From contig CASFVT010000032.1 in assembly GCA_949298195.1 (NCBI GenBank), positions 1 through 46,778 of the forward strand: DNA of 46,778 nt, given 5' to 3'. This DNA comes from an uncultured Bacillota bacterium. GTDB lineage: Bacteria > Bacillota_I > Bacilli_A > RFN20 > CAG-826. Shown piece by piece: positions 6,959 to 14,813 of the stretch. The notes under the pieces are model-generated. The model was not told the origin of the DNA and ran no database searches. It worked only from the letters and a program-made list of their open reading frames with translations. The translations under genes and the position numbers were made by a program. The stretch's first letter is position 1. The number at the start of each line of letters is the position of its first letter.

Positions 6959-9076
6959 ATGAAAGACACCTTCCTATCCACGCGCCTGGTCGAACCCGAC
7001 CTCATCCGCCTCGTCATTTTCTCGGACCGGAGTTTCGAGGGGCTTGCGGCGGTCCTTCTCGTCGACCGGCGTCAGGAGATGCCCCTCAAGGCGAGTCGCG
7101 TGAACTCGACCAGCTCGACGATGGTCGCCGATTTCCGGCTCCCGTCGCCCCTCCAACTCGGGCATAGCTACGTCCTCCTCGTGAGCGGCTATGGGGAATC
7201 CCCCCTCGACGTGAGCGAGGCAACCTCCTTCCCCGACTTCGACGAGAAATACCGTTATGACGGGGACGACCTCGGGGCTTCCTACCGGAAGGAAGGGACT
7301 TCCTTCAAACTCTGGGCGCCCCTCGCCTCGGCCGTCATGCTCAAGGTCAAGCGCCCGGGGGAGAGTCGTTCCTCCTACTACCGGATGGAGCGCCTCCGGC
7401 GGGGAGTCTGGTCGATCTATTGCCCCGGGGACTATGAAAAGGCCGAATACACCTATCTCGTCACCAATAGCGAGGTCACCTACAACTGCACCGATCCCTA
7501 TGCCAAGTGCTCGCTTCCCAACGGGCGGAGGTCGGTGGTCGCCGATTTCCGGCGGCTCTACCGCCCCGACCGCCGCAATGCCCTCCCGCGTTACAACGAG
7601 CCGACCGAGTATGTCATCTACGAGGCCTCGGTCCGCGACCTGACGAGCGATCCGGATACCGACATCGAGAAGAAGGGCACCTATCGCGGGCTCATGGAGC
7701 CCGGGCGGAGGAGTAGGGAAGGCCACCCGGTCGGTCTCGATTACCTCGCGAGCCTCGGGATCAGCCACCTCCAGCTCCTCCCGGTCTACGATTTCCAGAC
7801 CGTCGACGAGCTCCATCCGGAAAAAGGCTACAACTGGGGCTATGACCCGAGGCAGTACTTCGTCCCCGAGGGCTCCTACGCCAGCGACGTGAAAGACCCC
7901 TACAACCGGATCGAGGAACTCCGCGACCTCATCATCACCCTCCATCAGAAGGGAATCCGGGTAGTGATGGACGTCGTCTACAACCACGTCTACGAATACA
8001 TTTCCTCGACCTTCGAGAAGACGGTTCCCAATTACTATTTCCGGAAAAGGCGGGACGGGCACCTCGCCAACTGCTCCTATTGCGGCGACGACTTCGCCTC
8101 CGAGCGCCCGATGGCCCGCAAGCTAATCGTCGACTCGGCCAAGTGGTGGATCGATTTCTACCACATGGACGGCTTCCGCTTCGACCTCATGGGGATCGTC
8201 GACTCCTCGACCCTCCGCCTCATCTCGGATTACGCGAAAAAAAAGGATCCCTCCTTCTTCCTCCACGGGGAAGGCTGGAACATGGGAAGCGACATCCCCG
8301 GGGAGAAGGGGGGCACGATGGGCAACTACCGGGAACTCCCGACCTACGGCTTCTTCAACGATTCCTACCGCGAGACCGTCAAGCGTTACCTTGCCGGGGA
8401 GGAGGGGAAGAAAGAGGAGTTCAAGTTCTCCCTCCTCGGGAGCGTCATCCCCTTCGCCGGGCGGGAAGCGATGTTCCTCGACGCCAGGCAATCGACCAAC
8501 TACCTCGAATGCCACGATAACGGCACCTACTTCGATTTCGTGGGCCACCTCCGGCCCGACCTCGACGAAAGCGAGCGTCTCAAGATCTGCCTTCTCGGCT
8601 TGGCCGCCCCCCTCCTCTCCTTCGGGGTTCCCTTCATCCACATGGGCCAGGAACTCGGCCTTACCAAGTCCGGGCACGAAAACACCTACAACGAAGGCGA
8701 CGCCTTCAACCGGATGGAATATCGCCTGCTCGAGGAGCGGGGCTTCCTTTATAATGCCTTCAGGAGCCTCATCTCACTCCGGCGCGGGTCGAAGGCCTTC
8801 CGCTCCTTCGATGCCCGGGTCATCGCCCCCCTCGTCGATTTCGTCGACGTGGGCGGGGCTCTCCTCATGAGCGTCAAAAGCGACGTCGAGCTCGGAAACT
8901 TCAAGGAAATCGACGTCTTTTTGAACGCCTCGGGGAAAGAGGAATCCCACCTCTTCGAGAAGGAAAGGACATGTCTATACAAGGACGGTACCTACTTCCC
9001 CGAGGGGGAGGGAACGCTCACCATGGCAAGGCTCGCCCCCCGGAGCCTCGAGGTGTACGCTCTTAGAAAGGACTAG
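6959..9076 (+). CDS. pulA: Type I pullulanase (glycogen/starch debranching enzyme)
   Basis: This 705-residue GH13 enzyme hydrolyses alpha-1,6 branches in pullulan or glycogen-derived limit dextrins. An N-terminal beta domain (1-100) and a CBM48-like domain (about 110-175, SFKLWAPLASAV) precede the barrel. Pullulanase signatures are YNWGYDPRQYFVPEGSY (about 290), VVMDVVYNHVY (about 335), DGFRFDLMG with the nucleophile Asp (about 402), HGEGWNMG with the acid Glu (about 435), and YLECHDNGT (about 515). GEGW more often continues with D; here it is N. No signal peptide is visible, so the enzyme is probably cytosolic and acts on stored glycogen or imported maltodextrins. ATG 6959 follows an AACGAGGA Shine-Dalgarno. 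The downstream gene starts one base after the stop. Confidence 0.95.
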   Translation: MKDTFLSTRLVEPDLIRLVIFSDRSFEGLAAVLLVDRRQEMPLKASRVNSTSSTMVADFRLPSPLQLGHSYVLLVSGYGESPLDVSEATSFPDFDEKYRYDGDDLGASYRKEGTSFKLWAPLASAVMLKVKRPGESRSSYYRMERLRRGVWSIYCPGDYEKAEYTYLVTNSEVTYNCTDPYAKCSLPNGRRSVVADFRRLYRPDRRNALPRYNEPTEYVIYEASVRDLTSDPDTDIEKKGTYRGLMEPGRRSREGHPVGLDYLASLGISHLQLLPVYDFQTVDELHPEKGYNWGYDPRQYFVPEGSYASDVKDPYNRIEELRDLIITLHQKGIRVVMDVVYNHVYEYISSTFEKTVPNYYFRKRRDGHLANCSYCGDDFASERPMARKLIVDSAKWWIDFYHMDGFRFDLMGIVDSSTLRLISDYAKKKDPSFFLHGEGWNMGSDIPGEKGGTMGNYRELPTYGFFNDSYRETVKRYLAGEEGKKEEFKFSLLGSVIPFAGREAMFLDARQSTNYLECHDNGTYFDFVGHLRPDLDESERLKICLLGLAAPLLSFGVPFIHMGQELGLTKSGHENTYNEGDAFNRMEYRLLEERGFLYNAFRSLISLRRGSKAFRSFDARVIAPLVDFVDVGGALLMSVKSDVELGNFKEIDVFLNASGKEESHLFEKERTCLYKDGTYFPEGEGTLTMARLAPRSLEVYALRKD

Positions 9077-9077
9077 C

Positions 9078-9353
9078 ATGATTTCTTCTCTCTTCTGCTC
9101 GGGGCGCCTCGGCCCCGTCCCCTTCCCCGGTTACCGCTACCTCGAGGTGGAACGCCCGGTTCCCGATGCGAACGGGAAGCAGGTGATCGACCGCTTCCTC
9201 GTCAAGGACGCCCTTTCCTCCTCCTCGAAACTCCTTCGCCTCCCGGAAGGGACGCTCGTCGTCTTCAAGGGCCGTCTCGAGGTCGACATGGAGCACGGGC
9301 CGGTCATCGTCGAGGAAATCCTCGAGAGCTACCGGGGAGTCGAGAGGTTCTAG
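9078..9353 (+). CDS. Small hypothetical protein, possibly OB-fold
   Basis: This 91-residue product is not assigned to a family. It starts one base after the pulA stop and ends one base before the acyltransferase start, with AGAAAGGA as Shine-Dalgarno, so it is clearly translated within an operon. The pattern of alternating beta strands (RFLVKDAL, GTLVVFKGRLEVDMEHGPVIVEEIL) resembles an OB fold such as a truncated SSB, with 'hydrophobic-x-G-x-hydrophobic' strand elements. That is a shape-based guess only. No signal peptide, membrane segment or cysteine motif is seen. Confidence 0.7.
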   Translation: MISSLFCSGRLGPVPFPGYRYLEVERPVPDANGKQVIDRFLVKDALSSSSKLLRLPEGTLVVFKGRLEVDMEHGPVIVEEILESYRGVERF

Positions 9354-9354
9354 G

Positions 9355-10143
9355 ATGCTCAAGTGGCTCCGCATCGTCTTCCTGGCCGCCCCGCGGGTTC
9401 TTTACGAGTATTTTTTCCACATCCTTCCCTATTCCCGCCATCCGGAGCGCTACCCAATCGAGCTCCGTTTCCACAAGATCAGCGAGCTCGTCCGCTTCCT
9501 CCTCAAGGTCTTCCGGGCCGATCTCCTCGTCGAAGGGCAAACCCTCCACAAGGAACTGGCCCTCTCCAGGCGCGGTCTCCTCGTCGCCCCCAACCACATA
9601 AGCGACTTCGACCCCCTCCTCCTTTTCGCTGTCTCCTACCGCCCCCTCCGCCCGGTGGCCAAGAAAGAGGTGGCCTCCTACCCGATCATCGGGCGGGCGG
9701 TGAAGGCCCTCGACGGCCTCTTCATGGACCGGGAGGACCTACGCCAGTCCCTCGCGGTCATCAAGACGGTCACGGCCGGGCTATCGGAAGGGAAGGACTA
9801 CCTCATCTTCCCGGAGGGCACCAGGAACCGCGACCCCCTCCACGTCGATACCCTCCCATTCCATCCCGGCACCTTCAAGGCGGCCCTCCGTAGCGGCTCC
9901 CGTGTCCTCCCGACTTCCATCTACGGGACCTTCCGCCTCTTCAAGATCGGTCATGACGACCGCCGGATCCCCCTCGAGGTGAAATTCCACCCGGTCGAGG
10001 AACCCCTCGGGATGAGCGATGCCCTCGCTTCTCTTGTCGAACGAAAAGTCGCTTCCGGGGTCGCCGCCTACCGGGAGATGGACGAGGCCTATTACGCATC
10101 GGGAAAAGAAAAAATCCCCCTTTCGAAGGGGGATGTGCGGTAG
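9355..10143 (+). CDS. plsC: 1-acyl-sn-glycerol-3-phosphate acyltransferase family (PlsC-like)
   Basis: This 262-residue membrane-associated acyltransferase adds the second acyl chain in phosphatidic acid synthesis. It shows acyltransferase block I NHISDFDPL (HX4D catalytic pair), block II around GLFMDREDLRQS, block III FPEGTRNRD and block IV LPTSIYG. A hydrophobic N-terminal stretch (residues 5-25) fits membrane attachment. The start at ATG 9355 lies one base after the previous stop. The last 10 codons (10114-10134) coincide with a perfect hairpin that appears to terminate the convergent minus-strand gene, so these C-terminal residues (KIPLSKGDVR) are under dual constraint. Substrate specificity cannot be read from sequence. 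Confidence 0.88.
   Translation: MLKWLRIVFLAAPRVLYEYFFHILPYSRHPERYPIELRFHKISELVRFLLKVFRADLLVEGQTLHKELALSRRGLLVAPNHISDFDPLLLFAVSYRPLRPVAKKEVASYPIIGRAVKALDGLFMDREDLRQSLAVIKTVTAGLSEGKDYLIFPEGTRNRDPLHVDTLPFHPGTFKAALRSGSRVLPTSIYGTFRLFKIGHDDRRIPLEVKFHPVEEPLGMSDALASLVERKVASGVAAYREMDEAYYASGKEKIPLSKGDVR
10104..10134 (-). terminator. Rho-independent terminator of rsmF, embedded in the plsC coding end
   Basis: On the minus strand, ATCCCCCTT-CGA-AAGGGGGAT forms a perfect 9-bp stem followed by TTTTTTC. On the plus strand no U-run follows, so it works only for the minus-strand gene, whose stop codon is about 20 bases upstream. It lies wholly inside the last codons of plsC. Confidence 0.85.
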
Positions 10144-10153
10144 GAATCCCTTT

Positions 10154-11473
10154 CTATTCCCTCTCCGGATCCCACTCCCGGCGGAGCCCCCGCGGGTAGT
10201 GGTTCTTTGCCATCCCGGAAGTGACCTTCACGAAGCCGAGGTTGAGTCCCTCGTAACTCACGATGTAGAAACCGTCCATCCGGTCGAGGAGGAAGGTGTC
10301 CCCGCGGATGTAGGCCTTGGCCTCCTCTTTCCCGATCGGGAGGGAGTAGGAGGAATCGAGGAAAGCGGCCAGGTGGTGGTCGGGAAGGTAGATCTGGCTA
10401 TCCCGCATCTCGAAGAGCTTGACCCCATAACGGAGGAGGTTGAGGTGGCTCACGTCGAACTTCCGGTCGATCGAGTAGAACTTGTTCCGGAAGACCTCGT
10501 TGCTCCGCCCGATGAGACCGTAGTACTCGAGGAAGCCGCGATAGCGGGAGGAAGCCCCGTCCTCGGCGGGGGCGATCAGGCGGTCGGGGTAGTGGATGCC
10601 CGGCTTCTTGAGCTTGCAGATGAACTGGCCCTCCCCATAGAAGCGATTGGGGAGGAGGTAGACGCTTTCTTTGAGGGTGGCCGGGTGAAGGAACGTCGGG
10701 TCGTCCGGGAGCGCGACGACTTCCGCCTCCGGATAGGAGAGGCGGAAGAGGGCGATGACGTCCTCGTTTTCCTCCTTCGAGAAGGAGCAGGTGCTGTAGA
10801 CGAGGGTCCCACCCGGCTTGAGCATCCGGTAGCCGAGTTGGAGGAGTTCGATCTGGCGGTGGGCGCTGCCGCGGATCTTGGCACTCGTGAAGTTGGAACG
10901 GGCCTCCTCGCTTTTGCGGTACATCATCGAGCCCGAGCAGGGGGCATCGACGAGAACCTTGTCGAAACGCCCGGCGAAATAGACGTGGGAGAAGACGAAG
11001 TCGTTGCTGGCCACCACGATGTTGCCCCGGCCCATCCTCTCGACGTTCTGGGAGAGGGCCTTGGCCCGGGGATAGGAGATGTCGTTGCTCACGATCGTCC
11101 CCTCGTCCTCCATGAGGATCGAGGCCTCGATCGACTTGCCGCCCGGGGCGGCGCAGATGTCGAGGACGGTGTCTTCCTTCTCCGGGGCGAGGAAATGGAC
11201 CGGCATCATCGCCGCGGCATCCTGGATGGAGATGGCCCCGGCATCGTAGATGAGCTTCTTGCCGAAGTCGTAGACGTCTTTGTCGTAAAGATAGGCGTGG
11301 GGGACGAAGGGGTGGGGCCTCACCTCCGGGTAACGGGCCTTGAAGGCGTCGTCGTCGATTTTCTTGGGATTGAGGATGAGGGCGTGGGTCAACTTGCCAT
11401 GCTCGATTTCCTCGAAGAGGGCATCGGCCTCTTCCTTCCCGAAATGCTCTTCCAAAGACAAGCGGAAATCCAT
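10154..11473 (-). CDS. rsmF: RsmB/RsmF-type RNA (cytosine-C5) methyltransferase
   Basis: This SAM-dependent rRNA or tRNA m5C methyltransferase has 439 residues from the ATG at 11473. SAM motif I is LDICAAPGGKS (about residue 112) and NDISYPRA binds the cofactor. Both family cysteines are present: DAPCSGS (catalytic motif IV region) and YSTCSF (motif VI). The C-terminal 150 residues (from about FLEYYGL) match the PUA-like RNA-binding extension of RsmF/YebU-type enzymes. A second ATG three codons upstream (11482) lies inside the -10 region, so 11473 is preferred; transcription would then begin at or next to the start codon. It is divergent from pdp and convergent with plsC. Confidence 0.9.
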   Translation of the reverse strand: MDFRLSLEEHFGKEEADALFEEIEHGKLTHALILNPKKIDDDAFKARYPEVRPHPFVPHAYLYDKDVYDFGKKLIYDAGAISIQDAAAMMPVHFLAPEKEDTVLDICAAPGGKSIEASILMEDEGTIVSNDISYPRAKALSQNVERMGRGNIVVASNDFVFSHVYFAGRFDKVLVDAPCSGSMMYRKSEEARSNFTSAKIRGSAHRQIELLQLGYRMLKPGGTLVYSTCSFSKEENEDVIALFRLSYPEAEVVALPDDPTFLHPATLKESVYLLPNRFYGEGQFICKLKKPGIHYPDRLIAPAEDGASSRYRGFLEYYGLIGRSNEVFRNKFYSIDRKFDVSHLNLLRYGVKLFEMRDSQIYLPDHHLAAFLDSSYSLPIGKEEAKAYIRGDTFLLDRMDGFYIVSYEGLNLGFVKVTSGMAKNHYPRGLRREWDPERE

Positions 11474-11480
11474 GGTTCCC

Positions 11481-11509
11481 ATTATAATGGTTTCGTCTAG
11501 GGCCGTTAA
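11481..11509 (-). promoter_or_regulatory. rsmF promoter (predicted leaderless)
   Basis: On the minus strand TTAACG (11509-11504) is 17 bases from TATAAT (11486-11481). Expected transcription start is about 11474, right at ATG 11473, so the mRNA would have no leader. The -10 sits in the palindrome CCATTATAATGG shared with the pdp promoter. Confidence 0.7.
11483..11488 (+). promoter_or_regulatory. pdp operon -10 element (shared palindrome)
   Basis: TATAAT on the plus strand overlaps the minus-strand TATAAT inside CCATTATAATGG (11479-11490). No strong -35 is seen on this strand. Expected start is about 11495, giving a leader of about 36 bases with Shine-Dalgarno GGAGG at 11518-11522. Confidence 0.6.
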
Positions 11510-11530
11510 GCGCGGATGGAGGTAGCTTTT

Positions 11531-12835
11531 ATGCGGATGGTCGACCTCATCGAGAAGAAAAAAGCCGGCGGAACCCTCGGAAGGGAAGAGATTTCCTATT
11601 TCGTGAGGGGACTCGTCAAGGAGGAGATCCCCCTTTACCAGGCCTCCGCCCTCCTCATGGCCATCGTCTTCCGCGGGATGGGCGAGGAAGAGACCGCCAT
11701 CCTCACCGAGGAGATGATGAAAAGCGGGGACGTGATCGACCTAACGGACATTCCCGGCATCAAGCTCGACAAGCACTCGACCGGCGGGGTCGGGGACAAG
11801 ACCTCCCTTTCCCTCATGCCCCTCGTCGCGAGTTTCGGGGTCAAGGTCGCCAAGATGAGCGGCCGCGGGCTCGGCCACACCGGGGGAACCCTCGACAAAA
11901 TGGAAAGCGTCCCCGGGACCGACGTCTACCTAAGCGAGGCGTCCTTCAAGGAACAGGTCAGGAAGGTCGGGATCGCCATCAGCGGCCAGACCGGCGAGAT
12001 CGACCCGGCCGACAAGAAGCTTTACGCCCTCCGCGACGTGACTTCGACCGTCGAGTCGATTCCCCTCATCGCGAGTTCCATCATGTCGAAGAAGCTCGCC
12101 TCCGGCTCCGATGCCATCCTCCTCGACGTGAAGTACGGCCGCGGGGCCTTCATGAAGGACCTTCCCTCGGCCCGTTACCTCGCCGACTTCATGATCAAGA
12201 TCGGGCGGCGGCTCGGGCGCGACGTCCGGGCCATCATCTCGACGATGGACGAGCCCCTTGGCCGGGCGGTCGGCAATTCCCTCGAGGTCGTCGAGGCCAT
12301 CGATACACTCAAGGGAAGGGGACCTTCCGACTTCACCGAGCTCGTCGAGCGGGCCGGGGGGATCCTCCTCGTCCAGGGGAAGGTGGCCTTTGACGAGGAA
12401 GAAGGGCGGAAACTCATCAAGAAGGCCATCGCGGACGGTTCGGGGTATCGGAAGCTCATCGAGCTCTTCGCCGCGCAGGGCGGGGACGTCTCCTATATCG
12501 AAAACCCCGGGAAATTCCCGAAAGCCAAGTCTGTTTTGCCGGTGATTTCAACCAAAAGCGGTTACGTCGAGCGGATAGACGGTCTGGCCATCGGGCACGC
12601 GGCGATGCTCCTCGGGGCCGGGCGGGAGGAGGTCTCCTCCCCAATCGACCATAGCGCCGGCATCGTCCTCGAGAGGAAAGTCGGGGAGCGGGTGGAAGCC
12701 GGCGAGGTGCTCGCCTATGCCCATACCGACAAAGAGGATTCCGGTCCGGCCCTCCGGGAAATCCTCTCCTCTTACCAAATCGGGGCGAAGGAGGTCCTTT
12801 CCCCGGCCATCATCGCCGAGTACATCCATCCATGA
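11531..12835 (+). CDS. pdp: Pyrimidine-nucleoside phosphorylase
   Basis: This cytosolic salvage enzyme splits thymidine, uridine or deoxyuridine with phosphate into base and (deoxy)ribose-1-phosphate. It has 434 residues, the usual length. The start MRMVDLIEKKKAGG matches the family N-terminus and follows GGAGG at 11518-11522; an upstream ATG at 11516 is rejected because it precedes the Shine-Dalgarno. The signature KHSTGGVGDKTSL holds the phosphate-binding loop, and KMSGRGLGHTGGTLDKMES and the C-terminal dimer domain follow. It overlaps dtd by ATGA, so the two are translationally coupled. deoC at 43441 could act on the resulting deoxyribose phosphate after a mutase not seen here. Confidence 0.95.
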   Translation: MRMVDLIEKKKAGGTLGREEISYFVRGLVKEEIPLYQASALLMAIVFRGMGEEETAILTEEMMKSGDVIDLTDIPGIKLDKHSTGGVGDKTSLSLMPLVASFGVKVAKMSGRGLGHTGGTLDKMESVPGTDVYLSEASFKEQVRKVGIAISGQTGEIDPADKKLYALRDVTSTVESIPLIASSIMSKKLASGSDAILLDVKYGRGAFMKDLPSARYLADFMIKIGRRLGRDVRAIISTMDEPLGRAVGNSLEVVEAIDTLKGRGPSDFTELVERAGGILLVQGKVAFDEEEGRKLIKKAIADGSGYRKLIELFAAQGGDVSYIENPGKFPKAKSVLPVISTKSGYVERIDGLAIGHAAMLLGAGREEVSSPIDHSAGIVLERKVGERVEAGEVLAYAHTDKEDSGPALREILSSYQIGAKEVLSPAIIAEYIHP

Positions 12836-13296
12836 AGATCGTCTTGGAGCGGGTCAAGGAAGCCAGCGTCACCCTCCGGGGCGAGGGGAGTCCCTTTTCG
12901 CGTATCGGCCCGGGCTATCTCCTCCTGGTCGGCTTCGAAAGGGGGGACGACGGATCCCTTCTCCCCCCGATGGCCCGTAAAATCGCCGCCCTCCGCCTCT
13001 TCGAGGACGAGAACGGGAAGACGAACCGCTCGATCCTCATTGCCGGCGGGGACGTCTTGGCCGTCAGCCAGTTCACCCTCCTTGCCGAACTGCGTCGCGC
13101 CGGGAACCGCCCCTCGTTTGGTAGGGCCCTCGGGCGGAAGGAAGCCGAACCGCTATATGAGCTTTTCCTCATTGAACTAGGCAAGGTCCTTCCCCGTCCC
13201 CCGGCCCGGGGTGTTTTCGGGGCCGAGATGGAAGTGCGCCTGGTAAACGACGGCCCCTTCACGATCATCCTCGATTCGCGGGAGGTGATCGCGTGA
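12832..13296 (+). CDS. dtd: D-aminoacyl-tRNA deacylase
   Basis: This 154-residue enzyme removes D-amino acids and glycine mischarged on tRNA, a proofreading step in the cytosol. It shows the signature SQFTLLAEL with GNRPSF and the C-terminal FGAEMEVRLVNDGPFTIILDS (family Gly-cisPro-type loop region). The family normally has SQFTLYGD followed by KGNRPSF; here AELRRAGNRPSF is a mild variant. The ATG overlaps the pdp stop (ATGA) and the end overlaps mnmA GTG by the same arrangement, so pdp-dtd-mnmA is a tightly coupled operon. Confidence 0.93.
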   Translation: MKIVLERVKEASVTLRGEGSPFSRIGPGYLLLVGFERGDDGSLLPPMARKIAALRLFEDENGKTNRSILIAGGDVLAVSQFTLLAELRRAGNRPSFGRALGRKEAEPLYELFLIELGKVLPRPPARGVFGAEMEVRLVNDGPFTIILDSREVIA

Positions 13297-14417
13297 ATAT
13301 CCTCCTTGGCTTTTCCGGCGGGGTCGATTCGGCCGTGGCCGCCCATCTCCTCAAGAAGGAGGGACACCAAGTGACCGGCTGCTTCATGCGGAACTGGGAT
13401 AGCCTCCTCAACGGGGACTATTTGGGCAACCCGACCGTCGATGCCCCCCAGTGCCCCCAGGAAAAGGACTACGACGATGCCCGGAAGGCCGCCTCCATCC
13501 TGGGGATACCCCTCATCCGAGTCGATTACGTGAAGGAATACTGGGACGACGTCTTCAGCGAGTTCCTCCGCCTCTACGAGCAGGGGCTCACCCCGAATCC
13601 GGATGTCCTTTGCAACTCGCGGGTCAAGTTCGGCCCCTTCCGCGAATACGCCCTCACCCATGGCTACGATGCCATCGCCATGGGCCATTACGCCCGGAAA
13701 ACGGTTCACGAGGGCCACTCCTATCTCGCCATCCCGGGAGACCACGAGAAAGACCAGACCTATTTCCTCCTCGATTTGGACGAGGAGCAGATCGCCTCAT
13801 CGCTTTTCCCGATGGGGGAAATCACCAAGCGGGAGGCCCGTTCACTCGCTAGGGGCATTGGGCTCGGCTTCCTGAGCCTCAAGCACGGCTCGACCGGCAT
13901 CTGCTTCATCGGGGAACGGCGCTTCGCCGCCTTCCTTTCCAATTACCTTCCCTCGAAGGAAGGGGAAATCCGCGAGGAACGGACGAACGTTCCCCTCGGA
14001 ACCCATCGAGGGGTCCTCTATTACACCCTCGGCCAGCGGCATGGCCTCGGGATCGGGGGACGGAAAGGGGAAGAGGGAGGTCGATATTACGTGACCAGGA
14101 AGGACGTCAAGAACAACATCCTCTACGTCGAGAAAGGGGATGAGGACGATCTCCTTTTCACCGATTCCTGTTCCCTTGCCTCCCTCAACATGGTGCACGA
14201 GCGTCCTTCGAAGGCCCTCGCCAAGTTCCGCTACCGTTCCTCGTTCGTCCCGGTCGAGGTCGCCTATCGGGGCGAGAGGGAAGCCTTCTTGACCTACCCT
14301 GGCCTCGCCAAGGCCGTCACCCCGGGACAATATGCTGCCCTTTACCACGAAGACGGGCGCCTCCTCGGCGGGGGAATGGTCGTCGACACCTACCGGGACG
14401 GGAATAAGCGCAGCTAA
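13293..14417 (+). CDS. mnmA: tRNA-specific 2-thiouridylase MnmA
   Basis: This 374-residue enzyme makes 2-thiouridine at the wobble position (U34) of Lys, Glu and Gln tRNAs using ATP and relayed sulfur. It carries the PP-loop SGGVDSAVAA at residues 9-18, the first catalytic Cys in NPDVLCNSRVKF, the second in GSTGICFIGER, and C-terminal beta domains. It starts at GTG 13293 after a near-perfect Shine-Dalgarno GGAGGTGAT (13281-13289) that is itself in dtd. It is the last gene of the pdp operon. The next gene, alaS, has its own T-box leader. Confidence 0.95.
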   Translation: MNILLGFSGGVDSAVAAHLLKKEGHQVTGCFMRNWDSLLNGDYLGNPTVDAPQCPQEKDYDDARKAASILGIPLIRVDYVKEYWDDVFSEFLRLYEQGLTPNPDVLCNSRVKFGPFREYALTHGYDAIAMGHYARKTVHEGHSYLAIPGDHEKDQTYFLLDLDEEQIASSLFPMGEITKREARSLARGIGLGFLSLKHGSTGICFIGERRFAAFLSNYLPSKEGEIREERTNVPLGTHRGVLYYTLGQRHGLGIGGRKGEEGGRYYVTRKDVKNNILYVEKGDEDDLLFTDSCSLASLNMVHERPSKALAKFRYRSSFVPVEVAYRGEREAFLTYPGLAKAVTPGQYAALYHEDGRLLGGGMVVDTYRDGNKRS

Positions 14418-14813
14418 AAAAGAACCCCCTAGCCCAAGACGCCTCTATCAACGCCGGACGGGGATTCCCCCTTTGGGGGACGTCATGTTCCCTTGTTTTT
14501 CGGTCGCCTCACCCCCTTCTTGCCCCGGAGCGGCTCTAGTTGCAGGGGGCAAGCCAAGTAAAGACCCAATGTTACAAACGTTCAATTCGTCCCGGTTGGG
14601 ATTCGAGCTCCCCTTGAAAAGGGGAATCCCGAAGCGCACAATCCTTGTGGGAAAGAAGCCCCTGAGGGGCGAGCCACTCCCCATTGAGGCGGGCAATGCC
14701 GCCGTCGGCCCCGCGTTAAGGGGCGCAAGGAAGAGCACCCTGGGTGAAGGAGGATGGTACCGCGCGCAAGCGTTCCTCCGGACGGGGTTTTGTTTTTTTC
14801 GGAGGCAAATGCG
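14418..14813 (+). promoter_or_regulatory. alaS leader region with T-box riboswitch (Ala expected)
   Basis: No gene lies in this 396-base gap. The T-box core GGAGGATGGTACCGCG is at 14749-14764, close to the AGGGTGGNACCGCG consensus, and is followed by a terminator stem and U-run. This class senses uncharged tRNA and permits readthrough when the cognate tRNA is empty; with alaS downstream, tRNA-Ala is expected. A hairpin at 14594-14644 may be Stem I. In one fold its 3' internal loop holds GCG/GCA, both Ala codons, but a stronger alternative pairing (GGGATT with AATCCC) makes the specifier uncertain. The first 150 or so bases include a hairpin TCCCCC-TTT-GGGGGA (14465-14480) that may end the mnmA transcript. 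I could not fix the promoter. Confidence 0.85.
14771..14798 (+). terminator. T-box-controlled terminator of alaS
   Basis: CGTTC pairs with GGACG (14771-14784, one G-U) and is followed by GGGGTTTTGTTTTTTT. It abuts the T-box core, as expected for mutually exclusive terminator and antiterminator helices. The Shine-Dalgarno GGAGGC follows at 14801. Confidence 0.7.

Noticed and set aside
10019-11500. A 493-codon plus-strand frame opposite rsmF
   Set aside because: It is antisense to a clear methyltransferase. Genes with codons ending in C/G rarely contain TTA, CTA or TCA, so opposite frames lack stops by composition. No family motif is seen.
14465-14480. TCCCCC-TTT-GGGGGA as a clear mnmA terminator
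   Set aside because: The stem is good but no U-run follows directly; it is mentioned only as a possibility inside the alaS leader region.
14598-14614. A tRNA T-arm-like pattern (GGGATTCGAGCTCCC)
   Set aside because: Only a 4-bp stem forms, and no acceptor, D or anticodon arm surrounds it. It lies in the alaS T-box leader.
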